In this document: positions 1 to 9,900 of the stretch, one piece after another
Layout: each line of letters begins with the position of its first letter
Numbering within the stretch: the first letter of the stretch is position 1
Source of the DNA: Flavobacterium piscisymbiosum
GTDB lineage: Bacteria; Bacteroidota; Bacteroidia; Flavobacteriales; Flavobacteriaceae
Direction: 5' to 3'
Length of the DNA: 64,000 bases
Assembly (NCBI RefSeq): GCF_020905295.1
Contig: NZ_JAJJMM010000001.1
Coordinates: 5,332,001-5,396,000, forward strand
Position numbers and translations under genes: made by a program
Notes under the pieces: generated by a model
What the model saw: only the letters and a program-made list of their open reading frames with translations
Told to the model about the DNA's origin: nothing
Database searches by the model: none

Positions 1-765
1 CAGCTGAAATCCCCACATACTGTAATAATCGTAGGCCGGACTATCGTTGTACCAGCCATCGCCGCGATAATCGTTTAAACATTTTTGCAAATATTCTTCC
101 AGCAATTTCTCATTTACAGCGTAGCCTTGTTCTTTGAAAAAACTCAATACAAAAATGTTGAAAAATTTCCAGTTTGAGGACACTGTAGGACCATCGCCAT
201 AACTCAACATCGATTTTGCCAATGCATCTTTTTGTTCCTGAGGCAATGGTTGCCAGAGCACTTCAGGATTGGTAAGCAGCGACATAGCGATCGCTCCATA
301 TTCGACCAAATTCTGACTTGGCCCTCCGTTTTTGGCTCTTGGCGTGATATAAGAAGGACTTTTAGGATCGATTAATTTACTAAACTGATATCTGTAATAA
401 TCGGCAACTTTGATATTATTGATGACTAAATTCGGGTTTTCTTTCAGCAAGGGAGAAGCGATAAATAACGTTCTGCTCAAACCTTCCAATTTCTCGGTTG
501 GCACTCTGCTTTCGTCCTGAGGATAACTTTTCCCGGGTTGTTTGGGGAACTTCATCGGGTCATCCAGATTATGAATGTAACTAAAAGCACCTTCTAACAA
601 ATAAAGTCCGGCATCTTTCCAGTGCTGTTTTGTCATTCCGGTATAAGGACTTAGTTTATAATCCGGATTCGCGATTTTAAAAACGTTATTGGTGTTTTCT
701 TTTTGCTGCGAAAATAAAGACAGGCTAAACATTGTGGCGAACAACCACATTTTCAAATTATTCAT
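1..765 (-). CDS. DUF2264 domain-containing protein, 3' part cut by the window edge
   Basis: The frame is open from an ATG at 765 to the first base, giving 255 residues without a stop, so the C-terminal part lies outside the window. The N-terminus begins [18 protein letters not shown] and looks like a signal peptide. The body matches what I know of DUF2264 proteins: an all-helical, probably alpha/alpha-barrel fold with motifs such as [18 protein letters not shown] and [18 protein letters not shown] near the end. The family has no well-established activity, but its members recur in polysaccharide loci. The start lies 34 bases after the stop of the upstream GH2, so it is probably the last visible gene of the PUL A operon. 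Periplasmic location is inferred. Confidence 0.75.
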   Translation of the reverse strand, partial: MNNLKMWLFATMFSLSLFSQQKENTNNVFKIANPDYKLSPYTGMTKQHWKDAGLYLLEGAFSYIHNLDDPMKFPKQPGKSYPQDESRVPTEKLEGLSRTLFIASPLLKENPNLVINNIKVADYYRYQFSKLIDPKSPSYITPRAKNGGPSQNLVEYGAIAMSLLTNPEVLWQPLPQEQKDALAKSMLSYGDGPTVSSNWKFFNIFVLSFFKEQGYAVNEKLLEEYLQKCLNDYRGDGWYNDSPAYDYYSMWGFQL

Positions 766-799
766 TTTTTAACTATTTTGTAATTCTTTATATTGAACT

Positions 800-3232
800 T
801 TATTTTTTCTTTACTGCTTGTATTTTGATTATCTTCTTTTGTAATCCCGCAGAAGTAACTTCAAGATTAATAACTCCGGATTCATCACTGCTTTTAATAA
901 TTACCAACGCACGCCCATGCCAGGCTTTGCGTGTATTTGCAACATATAAATCACTATCTTTTAGATTGGCATTATCAACTCCTGCAATTGTTCCGGCACC
1001 CGTTACATTAAAAATAAGTTCGTTCTCGGTATTTGGATTTAAAACACCTTTTTCATCAGTAATTTCAACACTTACATATACTAAATCCTGACTATCAGCT
1101 TTAATCGTTTTCCGATCAGCTTCTAATTTTATTTTTGCTGGCTGACTGGCCGTTTTCAGTATAACCGGTTCAACTTCTTTACCGTTTTCTAAACCAAAAG
1201 CTTTTAGTTCACCACTTTCATACGGAATTATATACGTTGCTTTAAATTCCTGTTGTTTCGTAGTTTCTTTATCCCCCATTTTTTTACCGTTCAGATACAA
1301 TCGTACTTTTGGGTATTTCGAATATACTTCTACTTCAACATTTTTTCCTTCCTGACCTGGCCACGTCCAGCTTTCCCATGTTGGCCAAACTGCCCAGGAC
1401 GTAAGTTTAATTGGTCCAGTTTCAGGATTTGGTTCACGAACTGCCATATAGATTTTCTCATTGGCATTGTATAACATACTGCGATAATGAGAAATAGGTT
1501 TTCTCCATCCCAATAAATCAACATCGCCACAATAGGCACCATGCCATGGATATAAATTCGATTCCCAATGCTCACCCAAAGGTTCGCCGGGATATATATA
1601 ACGGCCTATGCCTGATTCGCCTAAATAATCCATTGCTGTCCAGACAAAATCGCCCAAAATATAATTGTGTTTTTGAACTAAATTCCAATTAGCAAAAGCA
1701 TCTTTTGGATAGGATTCGGTTTGCAGGATAATACGCGAAGGCACCCTTTTATGATCTGATTCTGCGCGATGCAGCTGATAATTATATCCTGCCACATCAT
1801 GAGCCGCCATCAAAGGATCAAAAATTTCCCAACCCTGATCCCAAGTGGTCATTGCTGATGTTACAGGACGGGTAGCATCTATACTGCGAATAGCATTTGC
1901 CAGCATCTTTGCTGTTTCGACCGCTTCAGGTTTGGTTCGTTCTATGACTTCATTACCAATACTCCACATAATTATAGACGGATGATTGCGATCTTTTAAT
2001 ACCATAGATTCTACATCATGTTTCCACCATTTATCAAAAATACTGGCATAGTCATAAGTGTTTTTTTGCTCTCTCCATCCATCAAAAGCTTCATCTATAA
2101 CGAGCATGCCCAATCGGTCACAAGCATCTAGAAAAGCTTCAGAAGGGGGATTATGTGACGTTCTGAGCGCATTAAATCCAGCCGCTTTTAGTAATTCTAC
2201 TTTTCTTTCTTCTGCACGATCATAAGCTGCAGCTCCCAAAGCTCCGTTGTCATGATGTACACAACCACCATTTAAAATTATTTTTTTGCCATTCAATAAA
2301 AAACCATTTTCGGCGCTAAAATCAATTGTTCTAATTCCAAAATCAGTTGTTTTTACTTCAATATTCTTTCCTTCTTTGTTAATTATTGATTTTGCCTGAT
2401 ATAAATTTGGTTGTTCAACAGACCATAATTTAGGATTTTTGACGTTTACAACCTGGATTATTTCTTTTTCTTCATTAGGTTGAAGTTCGATTTTACTTGC
2501 CGAATTTCCAATTTCTTTTCCTTTTGCATCTGCAATAACTGTCGAAAGTAAAACGCTTTGTACAATTGTACTTTCATTCTTTACCACAGTTTTGGCCTGA
2601 ACTTTAGCCATGTTATTTTTTACTTCCAAAGTTGTAATCGCAACACCCCAATTTTTAACATGAACAAGATTTTTTATCAGTAGCCAAACATTACGATAAA
2701 TACCTGAACCACTATACCATCTACAATTTTTTTGCTGAGAATTATCTACTTTTACCGCTATTGTATTTTTTTGTCCAAATTTTAAATAAGGAGTAAGATC
2801 ATACTCAAAAGAAGTATATCCATAAGGTTGAAGACCTACTGATTTTCCGTTGATAAATACCTCAGCATTCATGTAAACTCCTTCAAAATAAATCGAAATT
2901 CTCTCACCTTTCCATTCAGAAGGAACAGAAAATGTTTTTCGATACCAGCCTATTCCCATTGGATAAAAACCACCATCACCACCACTTACATTTGTTTTTT
3001 CTGACTTTCCTTCGATACTCCAATCGTGGGGTAAATTTAATTTTCTCCAACTATTATCGTCAAAATCTACTGAACTATTATTTGAAGAATCTCCTAAAGA
3101 AAATTTCCAATCAGCATTGAAACGCTGTTTTTGTTCCATATTTTTATGCTGAGCTATGCTTTGTGTGACACAACCAAGCAGCAATAAATTAATAAAAAAT
3201 AAAGTTTTTCTAAAATGTTTTATCCCGGTCAT
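800..3232 (-). CDS. Glycoside hydrolase family 2 protein (beta-galactosidase/beta-glucuronidase type, DUF4982-like C-terminus)
   Basis: This is a retaining exo-acting GH2 enzyme of about 810 residues. The frame extends to a GTG at 3271, but the ATG at 3232 is preferred because it places a signal peptide (MTGIKHFRKTLFFINLLLLG) at the very N-terminus. The order is a jelly-roll sugar-binding domain, an Ig-like domain, then the TIM barrel. The barrel carries the acid/base Glu in WSIGNE at about residue 428 and the nucleophile Glu in LQTESYPKDAF at about 506. The C-terminal third has the beta-sandwich domains of the DUF4982-containing GH2 group. It follows a GH43 by 153 bases and precedes the DUF2264 gene by 34. 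Removal of terminal beta-Gal or beta-GlcA from arabinogalactan is inferred from context, because family membership alone does not fix the sugar. Confidence 0.88.
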   Translation of the reverse strand: MTGIKHFRKTLFFINLLLLGCVTQSIAQHKNMEQKQRFNADWKFSLGDSSNNSSVDFDDNSWRKLNLPHDWSIEGKSEKTNVSGGDGGFYPMGIGWYRKTFSVPSEWKGERISIYFEGVYMNAEVFINGKSVGLQPYGYTSFEYDLTPYLKFGQKNTIAVKVDNSQQKNCRWYSGSGIYRNVWLLIKNLVHVKNWGVAITTLEVKNNMAKVQAKTVVKNESTIVQSVLLSTVIADAKGKEIGNSASKIELQPNEEKEIIQVVNVKNPKLWSVEQPNLYQAKSIINKEGKNIEVKTTDFGIRTIDFSAENGFLLNGKKIILNGGCVHHDNGALGAAAYDRAEERKVELLKAAGFNALRTSHNPPSEAFLDACDRLGMLVIDEAFDGWREQKNTYDYASIFDKWWKHDVESMVLKDRNHPSIIMWSIGNEVIERTKPEAVETAKMLANAIRSIDATRPVTSAMTTWDQGWEIFDPLMAAHDVAGYNYQLHRAESDHKRVPSRIILQTESYPKDAFANWNLVQKHNYILGDFVWTAMDYLGESGIGRYIYPGEPLGEHWESNLYPWHGAYCGDVDLLGWRKPISHYRSMLYNANEKIYMAVREPNPETGPIKLTSWAVWPTWESWTWPGQEGKNVEVEVYSKYPKVRLYLNGKKMGDKETTKQQEFKATYIIPYESGELKAFGLENGKEVEPVILKTASQPAKIKLEADRKTIKADSQDLVYVSVEITDEKGVLNPNTENELIFNVTGAGTIAGVDNANLKDSDLYVANTRKAWHGRALVIIKSSDESGVINLEVTSAGLQKKIIKIQAVKKK

Positions 3233-3385
3233 TAGTATCGAACTGTTTTTAGTTATTATAAATCTATTCACACCTATTTATTTTTTTTCTAATAAAAAGA
3301 AACTATAGATAAGTGTAAAAATAACAATTATAATATAATGTTATTGCTCTAAATAGTGAAATAGTGCAAAGTTGCTTGGATTATC

Positions 3386-4417
3386 TTATGGCAAATAAGG
3401 TTTTACTATAACTAACTTATCCCCAGACAAATCAACCTCAAATAACTTAGGAATTCTTACTGTTTTATCGCCCACTTTTCGATGGCTATGAACTGACATT
3501 AACCATTTGCCTTCAAAGGTTTTAAACAACATACCATGACCAAAATTTGGTGGTGTTATGGGATCTTTTTCCTGAATCCACGGACCATCTAAAGTACCGC
3601 TTTGAGAATAGGCTACACCTTGGGTATAAACGTCATAAATCCAGCTCGTCCAAATCATTCCTAAACGTCCGGATCCTGTGTTAAATAAATAAGGCCCATC
3701 GGTAACTTTATTTGGTTTGTCATTTCCATTAGTATCTTTCTCTCTGCTCCAGGGAGAATCGCTCGCTTTAAAAAGTAATTTTCCTTCTCCAATAGATCCG
3801 CTTAAATCCGGTTTTAGTTCTATTTTTTCCATAGTTCCGTTACCGTTTTGCAACCATTCATAACAATAAATCATATACGGTTTTCCGTTTTTATCTACCC
3901 AAAATGTTCCGTCAAGTGTTGGTTTATTAGCAGGCAAATAGATATCATCTTTCATTGGTACATAAGGTCCCTGAGCATTGTTACTCACCAAAACATGACT
4001 CGCACGACGCTCGATAGGAATACCGGCAACCGTATCTATTATTTTGCCCTGATTGGTAAAAGTGGCGAAGTAGTAATATTTATTTTTATACAAATGGAGT
4101 TCTGCTGCCCAAATCATAGGCTTTGCTCCCATCCAGGAATTTGGGTTTGTTTGGGCGACATCATAAGGGCCATTCCATGATTTTAAATCTTTGCTCTTCC
4201 AAAGCAAACCACCTGTACCGGTCATATAATACATATTGGTTTTCTTGTCTGCTAAAATAGCAGGATCACTTAATCGAATGGAGTCTAAAGGAACAGCTTC
4301 TTTTACTGGTCTTTTTTTCTGGGCATGCGCCATTGAAAAATATAAAAAACACATACACATAGAAAAAACAAGAAGTGATTTCTGTTTGAAATAATTTTGC
4401 TTTGCTTTCATTTTCAT
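3386..4417 (-). CDS. Glycoside hydrolase family 43 protein (probable alpha-L-arabinofuranosidase/arabinanase-like)
   Basis: The protein has 343 residues with a signal peptide ending near SMAHAQ. It is a single five-bladed-propeller GH43 domain: the base Asp lies in LSDPAILADKKTNMYYMTG, the pKa-tuning Asp region in LDGTFWVDKNGKPYMIY, and the usual acid region reads VTDGPYLF. The acid position therefore shows Asp where many GH43 enzymes have Glu (EGP). I believe this TDGP form occurs in one GH43 subgroup, so it need not mean loss of activity. The late motif GHGMLFKTFEGKWLMSVHSH is also typical of that group. Cleavage of arabinose side chains is inferred from the PUL. It is separated from the upstream GH43 by a 393-base stretch full of inverted repeats, so expression could differ from the genes before it. 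Confidence 0.82.
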   Translation of the reverse strand: MKMKAKQNYFKQKSLLVFSMCMCFLYFSMAHAQKKRPVKEAVPLDSIRLSDPAILADKKTNMYYMTGTGGLLWKSKDLKSWNGPYDVAQTNPNSWMGAKPMIWAAELHLYKNKYYYFATFTNQGKIIDTVAGIPIERRASHVLVSNNAQGPYVPMKDDIYLPANKPTLDGTFWVDKNGKPYMIYCYEWLQNGNGTMEKIELKPDLSGSIGEGKLLFKASDSPWSREKDTNGNDKPNKVTDGPYLFNTGSGRLGMIWTSWIYDVYTQGVAYSQSGTLDGPWIQEKDPITPPNFGHGMLFKTFEGKWLMSVHSHRKVGDKTVRIPKLFEVDLSGDKLVIVKPYLP

Positions 4418-4499
4418 AACTTTAAAAATATTGTGCCTGTTTACAAGACCTATTTTATTACTTTAGAAATACTTATAACCTGTTGTGTATAAGTTTTTT

Positions 4500-4762
4500 T
4501 AACACATAGAAACATAGAAATTATTGCACTCAAAAAAGGCGTTTCACTTTCATCAATGCATCCCGATAGCTATCCTACCGTCTGGATATAATATTATTAA
4601 GTCAATTTTAAACACGAATTTCACAAATTTGCACAAATTTCAATGGTCAGCTTAGTTTGTGAAATTAATTTCACAAACTAATTAGTGGTAATTAGTGAAA
4701 TTCGTGTTTATTTTTGATTTACTTTTTCCCAAAATCATGCAATATATGTTTCTATGTGTTTA
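4500..4762. repeat. Nested palindromic intergenic element (MITE-like), copy 1
   Basis: The 393-base gap between the two GH43 genes holds no gene. Outer arms read AACACATAGAAACATAGA at 4501-4518 and the inverse (TATGTTTCTATGTGTTT) near 4745-4761. Inside lies a second palindrome at 4610-4710 with arms AAACACGAATTTCAC and GTGAAATTCGTGTTT around a central TTTGTGAAATTAATTTCAC. The inner element has a copy at 47483-47587. The outer element has a relative at 22656-22830, including the GGCGTTTCACT...ATGCATCCCG segment in reverse. These are dispersed non-coding repeats that could fold in RNA and affect the downstream GH43-GH2-DUF2264 part of the operon. Confidence 0.7.
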
Positions 4763-4810
4763 ATTAAATTTTATTCATTATACCCAACTGGTTACTTATT
4801 ACTATATTAT

Positions 4811-5944
4811 TTATTGATTTTCTGTAAAAGCAGTTAGGTTCCATTTATCAAACCATTTCAAAACTGGCTTACCATTACTAAAAGATATCGGCAGCCAAAC
4901 ATAACTTCCTTCAATCGCATTTTCAGGTTTCCAGCGGTCGGCCATAAAAATAAACTCATCCTTTTTGCCCTCAACAGGAAGAATATAAGTGCTTTGCGAA
5001 TGAAAGGTCAGTGATGCATCTTTACCCACACACGGATTCCCTAAAGGTTCCCACGGTCCCCAAATAGATTTAGCCGAAAAAGAACGCGCCTCATTTGGAT
5101 CCCAACCCGTACAGCCGGAAGTAATCATATAATAAATGCCATCTTTTTTAAAAATAGCTGGCGCTTCATTATGTCCCGCCGGCGCCATTCTTGTCCATTT
5201 TTCTGTAAAATCCAAATAGTCATCTGTAAGTTCTGAAATATGAAGGGTCAGGTTTTCTTCCGAAGAATGAATAAGATACGCCTTCTCATCATCATCAACA
5301 TAAACCGTCATGTCTCTTGCCATTTGTCCTTTATTAAAATCCTTTCGAACCAACATTCCGTTTTTAATTGCTGTTAGCCATTCAGGGCTCCAGGATTTTA
5401 ATCCCGCTTCATTATTTGCAGCCGTTTTAAATTCGTCCTTAAAATCTATTGGCCAAACTCCTTTATTTGGACGATATGATTTTTTAAATTTAAAAGGCCC
5501 TTTTGGAGAATCACTTATCGCTACAGCGGCTTTGGCAGCATTATACCCCTGCCCTTTCAACTCTAAATGAAACCACATAACGTATTGGCCTGTTTTTTTA
5601 TTAAAAATAACTTTTGGACGTTCCATCACACATCCTTTTGTAATTTCAGAATTACCATCCTGCTCTACTTTTAGCACAATACCTTCGTTATGCCAATTGT
5701 ACAAATCTTTTGAGGTATAACAGCTTATTCCTTCCAATGATACATTTCCTGCACGGCCCGAAGTCTTGTATTCTCCGTACCAGTAATATGTTCCGTCAAC
5801 AAAAAGAATACCGCCTCCGTGGGCATTAATATGTACTCCATCTGTATCTTTCCACTGTTTTCCCGGAACAAATGAATTGTTTTGCGAAAAAACAAAAGAA
5901 CATACAAAACTTATAATTATCGAAAATTTTAATCTTAATCTCAT
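4811..5944 (-). CDS. Glycoside hydrolase family 43, exo-beta-1,3-galactanase-like (GH43_24 type)
   Basis: The protein has 377 residues with an N-terminal signal peptide (MRLRLKFSIIISFVCSFVFS). The beginning of the propeller reads INAHGGGILFVDGTYYWYGE, so the usual GH43 catalytic-base Asp is absent. This, together with ARDMTVYVDDDEKAYLIHSS, EENLTLHISELTDDY and NEAPAIFKKDGIYYMITSGC, matches what I know of subfamily 24. Characterized members of that subfamily are exo-beta-1,3-galactanases that use a Gln rather than an Asp as base. It would release galactose, or side-chain-bearing galactose, from the beta-1,3-galactan backbone of type II arabinogalactan. The start lies one base after the GH16 stop, which implies translational coupling and a joint endo/exo role. 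The subfamily call is by eye. Confidence 0.78.
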   Translation of the reverse strand: MRLRLKFSIIISFVCSFVFSQNNSFVPGKQWKDTDGVHINAHGGGILFVDGTYYWYGEYKTSGRAGNVSLEGISCYTSKDLYNWHNEGIVLKVEQDGNSEITKGCVMERPKVIFNKKTGQYVMWFHLELKGQGYNAAKAAVAISDSPKGPFKFKKSYRPNKGVWPIDFKDEFKTAANNEAGLKSWSPEWLTAIKNGMLVRKDFNKGQMARDMTVYVDDDEKAYLIHSSEENLTLHISELTDDYLDFTEKWTRMAPAGHNEAPAIFKKDGIYYMITSGCTGWDPNEARSFSAKSIWGPWEPLGNPCVGKDASLTFHSQSTYILPVEGKKDEFIFMADRWKPENAIEGSYVWLPISFSNGKPVLKWFDKWNLTAFTENQ

Positions 5945-5945
5945 T

Positions 5946-6800
5946 TTATTTCTTTTTTTGATAAACCCTTATATAATCTATAATGTATTTTGACGGAAGA
6001 TCTGCACTGGTAAATTCCCCTCCGTTTATTCCTCCTACAGCCAGATTTACTAACAGATAATGAGGCTGCTGAAACGGAATTATAGTTTGATCCGGCGTAT
6101 TTATAGTTTTATCAATATTAATCTCATTTAATAACTGATCATCTACATATAATTTAATCGATTGTGCATCCCAATCCATTTTCCAGACATGAAATTGGTT
6201 TGCCCAGGAATTATCTTTAAAATCTGTGAGTTTAACTGCTTCAGCGTCCCAGGCTGTATTGGCGTCCTTTGATTTCCATGCGGCATTGGCTAATATTTTT
6301 CCTGTATAATATTCCATGATATCAATTTCGCCATTGGCAGGCCAGTTGCCTTTTATACCCAAACTCCAGAAAGCCGGCCACATTCCTTTTCCGGTTGGGA
6401 TTTTTGCACGCATTTCAAATCTCCCGTATTGCCACGAATGTTTTCCGCGCGTAATCAAACAGGAAGAGGTAACTTTTATCGAATCTCTGTTTTTGGCAAA
6501 ATCCTTATGGTTTTTAGCAACAAAATTGGGATTGGGTCTGTTTTCATTTCTGGCTTCAATAATCAAAAAACCATCTTTGCAAAAGGCGTTTTCTTTTTGA
6601 TACCACTGGTTTTCCTGATTTCTCACAAAACCTGTTTCATAATTCCAATTCTTTTCATCCGGAGGACCATTTTTATTAAATTCATCTGCCCAAACCAACT
6701 TATAATCTTCATGTTTTGAAGATTTCGATCTGTGGATGACGAAACCAAAAATCAGCATCAGGACAATACCCAACGCCAAAAACTTACCAATAAATCTCAT
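5946..6800 (-). CDS. Glycoside hydrolase family 16 protein (endo-beta-1,3-galactanase or -glucanase type)
   Basis: The protein has 284 residues. The N-terminal hydrophobic stretch (residues 5-22) is a signal peptide or membrane anchor, with no clear lipobox. The rest is one GH16 jelly-roll domain. The signature GEIDIME at 157-163 places the nucleophile at Glu158, the assisting Asp at 160 and the acid/base at Glu163. The flanking WPAFWSLG and the C-terminal IDYIRVYQK strand are typical. The family cleaves internal beta-1,3 or beta-1,4 bonds in glucans or galactans. Because it is coupled (one-base gap) to a GH43_24-like exo-galactanase, an endo-beta-1,3-galactanase role is the favoured inference, with laminarinase as the alternative. 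Gap to the upstream GH128 is 130 bases. Confidence 0.85.
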   Translation of the reverse strand: MRFIGKFLALGIVLMLIFGFVIHRSKSSKHEDYKLVWADEFNKNGPPDEKNWNYETGFVRNQENQWYQKENAFCKDGFLIIEARNENRPNPNFVAKNHKDFAKNRDSIKVTSSCLITRGKHSWQYGRFEMRAKIPTGKGMWPAFWSLGIKGNWPANGEIDIMEYYTGKILANAAWKSKDANTAWDAEAVKLTDFKDNSWANQFHVWKMDWDAQSIKLYVDDQLLNEINIDKTINTPDQTIIPFQQPHYLLVNLAVGGINGGEFTSADLPSKYIIDYIRVYQKKK

Positions 6801-6930
6801 TTTTACTCAGTTTATTTTTATCTAAAATTAATCCTGAACTCAGTCCAAATATTTTAAATAAGGGATCCCGAAAGATCCCTCATCACTACTAAATTAAAAA
6901 AACCAATACTTATTATTTTATCTGCAATTC

Positions 6931-9900
6931 TTATTTTTTAATGATTCTGATTGCTGCATCGGGATGCGATTGAATCTTAACCAGATAAATTCCGCGAGGC
7001 TGATTTTCTATATTCAGATGCACTTTACCATTTTCGATTACATAATTCGATCTCGAAATTAATTTTGAATCTGAACTATAAATTGCAATTGCAACGGTAG
7101 CTTCATTGGTTGGTAAAAAAACATCGAACTGACCATTTGTAGGATTTGGAAACGCGCTAACAGCACCTGTCAAATCTCCTTCTGAGGCATTTAAAGTCAA
7201 AGCATTTTTAACCACAAACGTACTTAGCGTTGCTTGTGTTTTAACCTGCAAAGCCGATGAATACAGACTTTCGCCCCCCGCATTTTCTGACGCTATTTTG
7301 TAGAAGTAATCTTTGTTTGCTTCTAAATTTGTATCACTGAAAATAGTGTCTTTTACATACGCTCCTATACTTTCGTAAGTACCGTTTACTGTTGTTGCTC
7401 TTTTTATTTTATAAGATGCTGCATCTGCAACTACCGCCCATTTTAAGTTGATGGCTGATGTGGATATTGCTTCTCCCTGAAAATTGGTTGGAATAGCCGG
7501 AATAGCAGGCTGATCATAAACCAAAATAGCTGAATAAGCTGACTCGACATTGTCTTTGCCTACTACTTTAATTCTGTATTCTGCGTGAGTACGAACCTGA
7601 TCTATTTTTTCAAGAACATTGTAATTTGTTGATTCATAGAAAACTGAAAATGCGCTTTCGCCTGTTAGCTTTCTTTCTAAAATATATTTGCTGACCAATT
7701 CCTGATTAGTTCCGGTCCATTTTACGGTAATATTTTTATAATCTGATGTCAGCGTATAACTCAGCGTTTCTACTTTCGTTTTCCATAACGGAATGTATTC
7801 TTTACCTGAATTATAGGCTTTCGCCGATGCATTTTTGGCATAATATTCCCCTGCAGGCGTTAGTACGGTATAACTTGTAGCGGTGCTGGAAATAACCGGC
7901 GCTGTTTGAAGCCATACATAATTTTGCCAGTTTGGATTTCTGGTTTTAAAAGCATCATCTATAGTTACGTACATTGCTCTGGAATCCTGTACCCAGTTGT
8001 ATATCGAATAACGCTCGATATAATCAGTCGTTTCAAGCACATTTAATACTGCTGCCAAATCATTTTTATGCTTAATAGCATTTGCATCTGTAAGTAAAAC
8101 AGGCCCGTCAGGAAAATTGTTACCTGTCCAGTTTGCACCTACATTCCATTCTGTAATCCAGATTGGTCTGTGGTATTTATCATAAATGTTCTGCAAATCG
8201 CTTTTCCATTGTGCGGCAGTTTTGTACCAGTAACAATGAAGTGCGACATAGTCAATTCGATAATTATTAGCTTCTGCCTGTGTCATAAAATTAGCCATCC
8301 ACGGATTAAACGGATCTGATGTTGCAGGAGATCCTACTCTTAATCCTGATTTTAAAAGAGCCGGCCAGGAACTTATTGCAGCTTCAACTGTCATATTTGC
8401 CTGATCAGGACGATCTGGTTCATTAAATCCTAATAAATGAGTATAACCATCTTTCGTATAGGCAGGTGTAAATGAAGGCCACCATTGGGTTTGACGAATT
8501 GGAACATATTCTACATTTGGCGTAGTATCCATTCCAGTGTTCCAATTGTAATACCAGGTAATATTTGTGGTATTTATAGCTTCTGTACTTCCGCCAGCAA
8601 GTCCTTTTTTATTGACCTGATGCCATTGCATTGTTCGAACAAACGAAATTGTACTTTTTAAATTAATGGGTAAAACCGGAACTTCAAGATCTTCATTTTC
8701 TGCGATATAAACCCTGCTGTAACCAGATCCGTCTGCACTTGTCGCAAAAGTTGCCATGTATCCTTTTTTTAATTTGAATGATTTAATGGCATTATCAAAA
8801 GATCCTAAATTATCAAATGGTGTTACAGTACTATATTGTTGGGATGATCCGGCAAAATTCTCCTCGGTAAAAACCTGCAATGGCTGATAATCTGCAACAT
8901 AAGCAGAGACAACTGTACCCGACCCATAATTTGTAACATTTGCATTTGTACCATTACCCGCCAAAACTCCGTTTATCGAAACATATTGTAACTGCGAACT
9001 GATCACTTCACTAGGCTTAACATTTTCAAAATACAAACGAGCATCGATCGAATTCAAATTTACTGTTGAATTGATTAAAGGATTGTATCCGTTTTTTATA
9101 TACAAAGATGCCGATCCGTTTAAAATTACTTTTGATTTTGTGTAAGCCGCAACAGTTGCGTTGCCTGTAATGTCTTTTGTTAGCAGTGAAGGGCTAATAA
9201 TTTTCTCCGGTGCGTATGCCAAATTCTCAAAAGTGACTGATGTAATGGCCATATCAACAGCTCCAGTTGCATAATTTTTACCAATAACAATATTAGCTGT
9301 CTGCTGTTCCTGAACTTTGAGATCTCCTATTCCAAAAAGCGCTTTGGCTCCGGTGATATTGATGTAATACGTTCCGGCACTTTGAGATTGAAATAACAAA
9401 TCGCCTTTTCGTAATGCATTAGCAGCGCCTGTTACAAAATTTTTAGACGCTACAACTGTTCCTCCGCCATTAGAAGCTGTAGAAACAGATACACTTATTG
9501 CAGCACCGGGGCTTAAATTAGAAATGTACTCATAGATCCATGAAAACTGATATCCTTTTGAAGCTTCCAGGGAAACCGGAAAAGAATATACCGAATTTTG
9601 AAGTGCGGTAGTATCCCATCTCATATAGAGTAATCTTCCTGAAAAATTAGTCGCATCAGATTCAAAAGTATGACCGGAAGTTACATCCATAAATCGTGTT
9701 CCGCTGGTGCTGTTGGCTGTATTAAAAATGGTTGGAGCCGTAACATTTGTCCACGCGTAAGCAGCAGGAGTTCCGGCATTGTCATTAAAATAACCGTCCC
9801 ATGTATTGATTATGTTTGAAGATTTCAATTTCAAATCGGCGATAGCCATTAATCCGTAATCCCCCGTAATGGTCAGGTAATAATTGCCATCAAAATTGGA

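Noticed and set aside
732..1091. Open frame of 119 codons on the plus strand
   Set aside because: It overlaps the GH2 end and the DUF2264 start in antisense with low-complexity hydrophobic content; it is a shadow frame.
3233..3271. GTG start at 3271 for the GH2 gene
   Set aside because: It would add 13 residues before the signal peptide; the ATG at 3232 puts the signal peptide at the true N-terminus.
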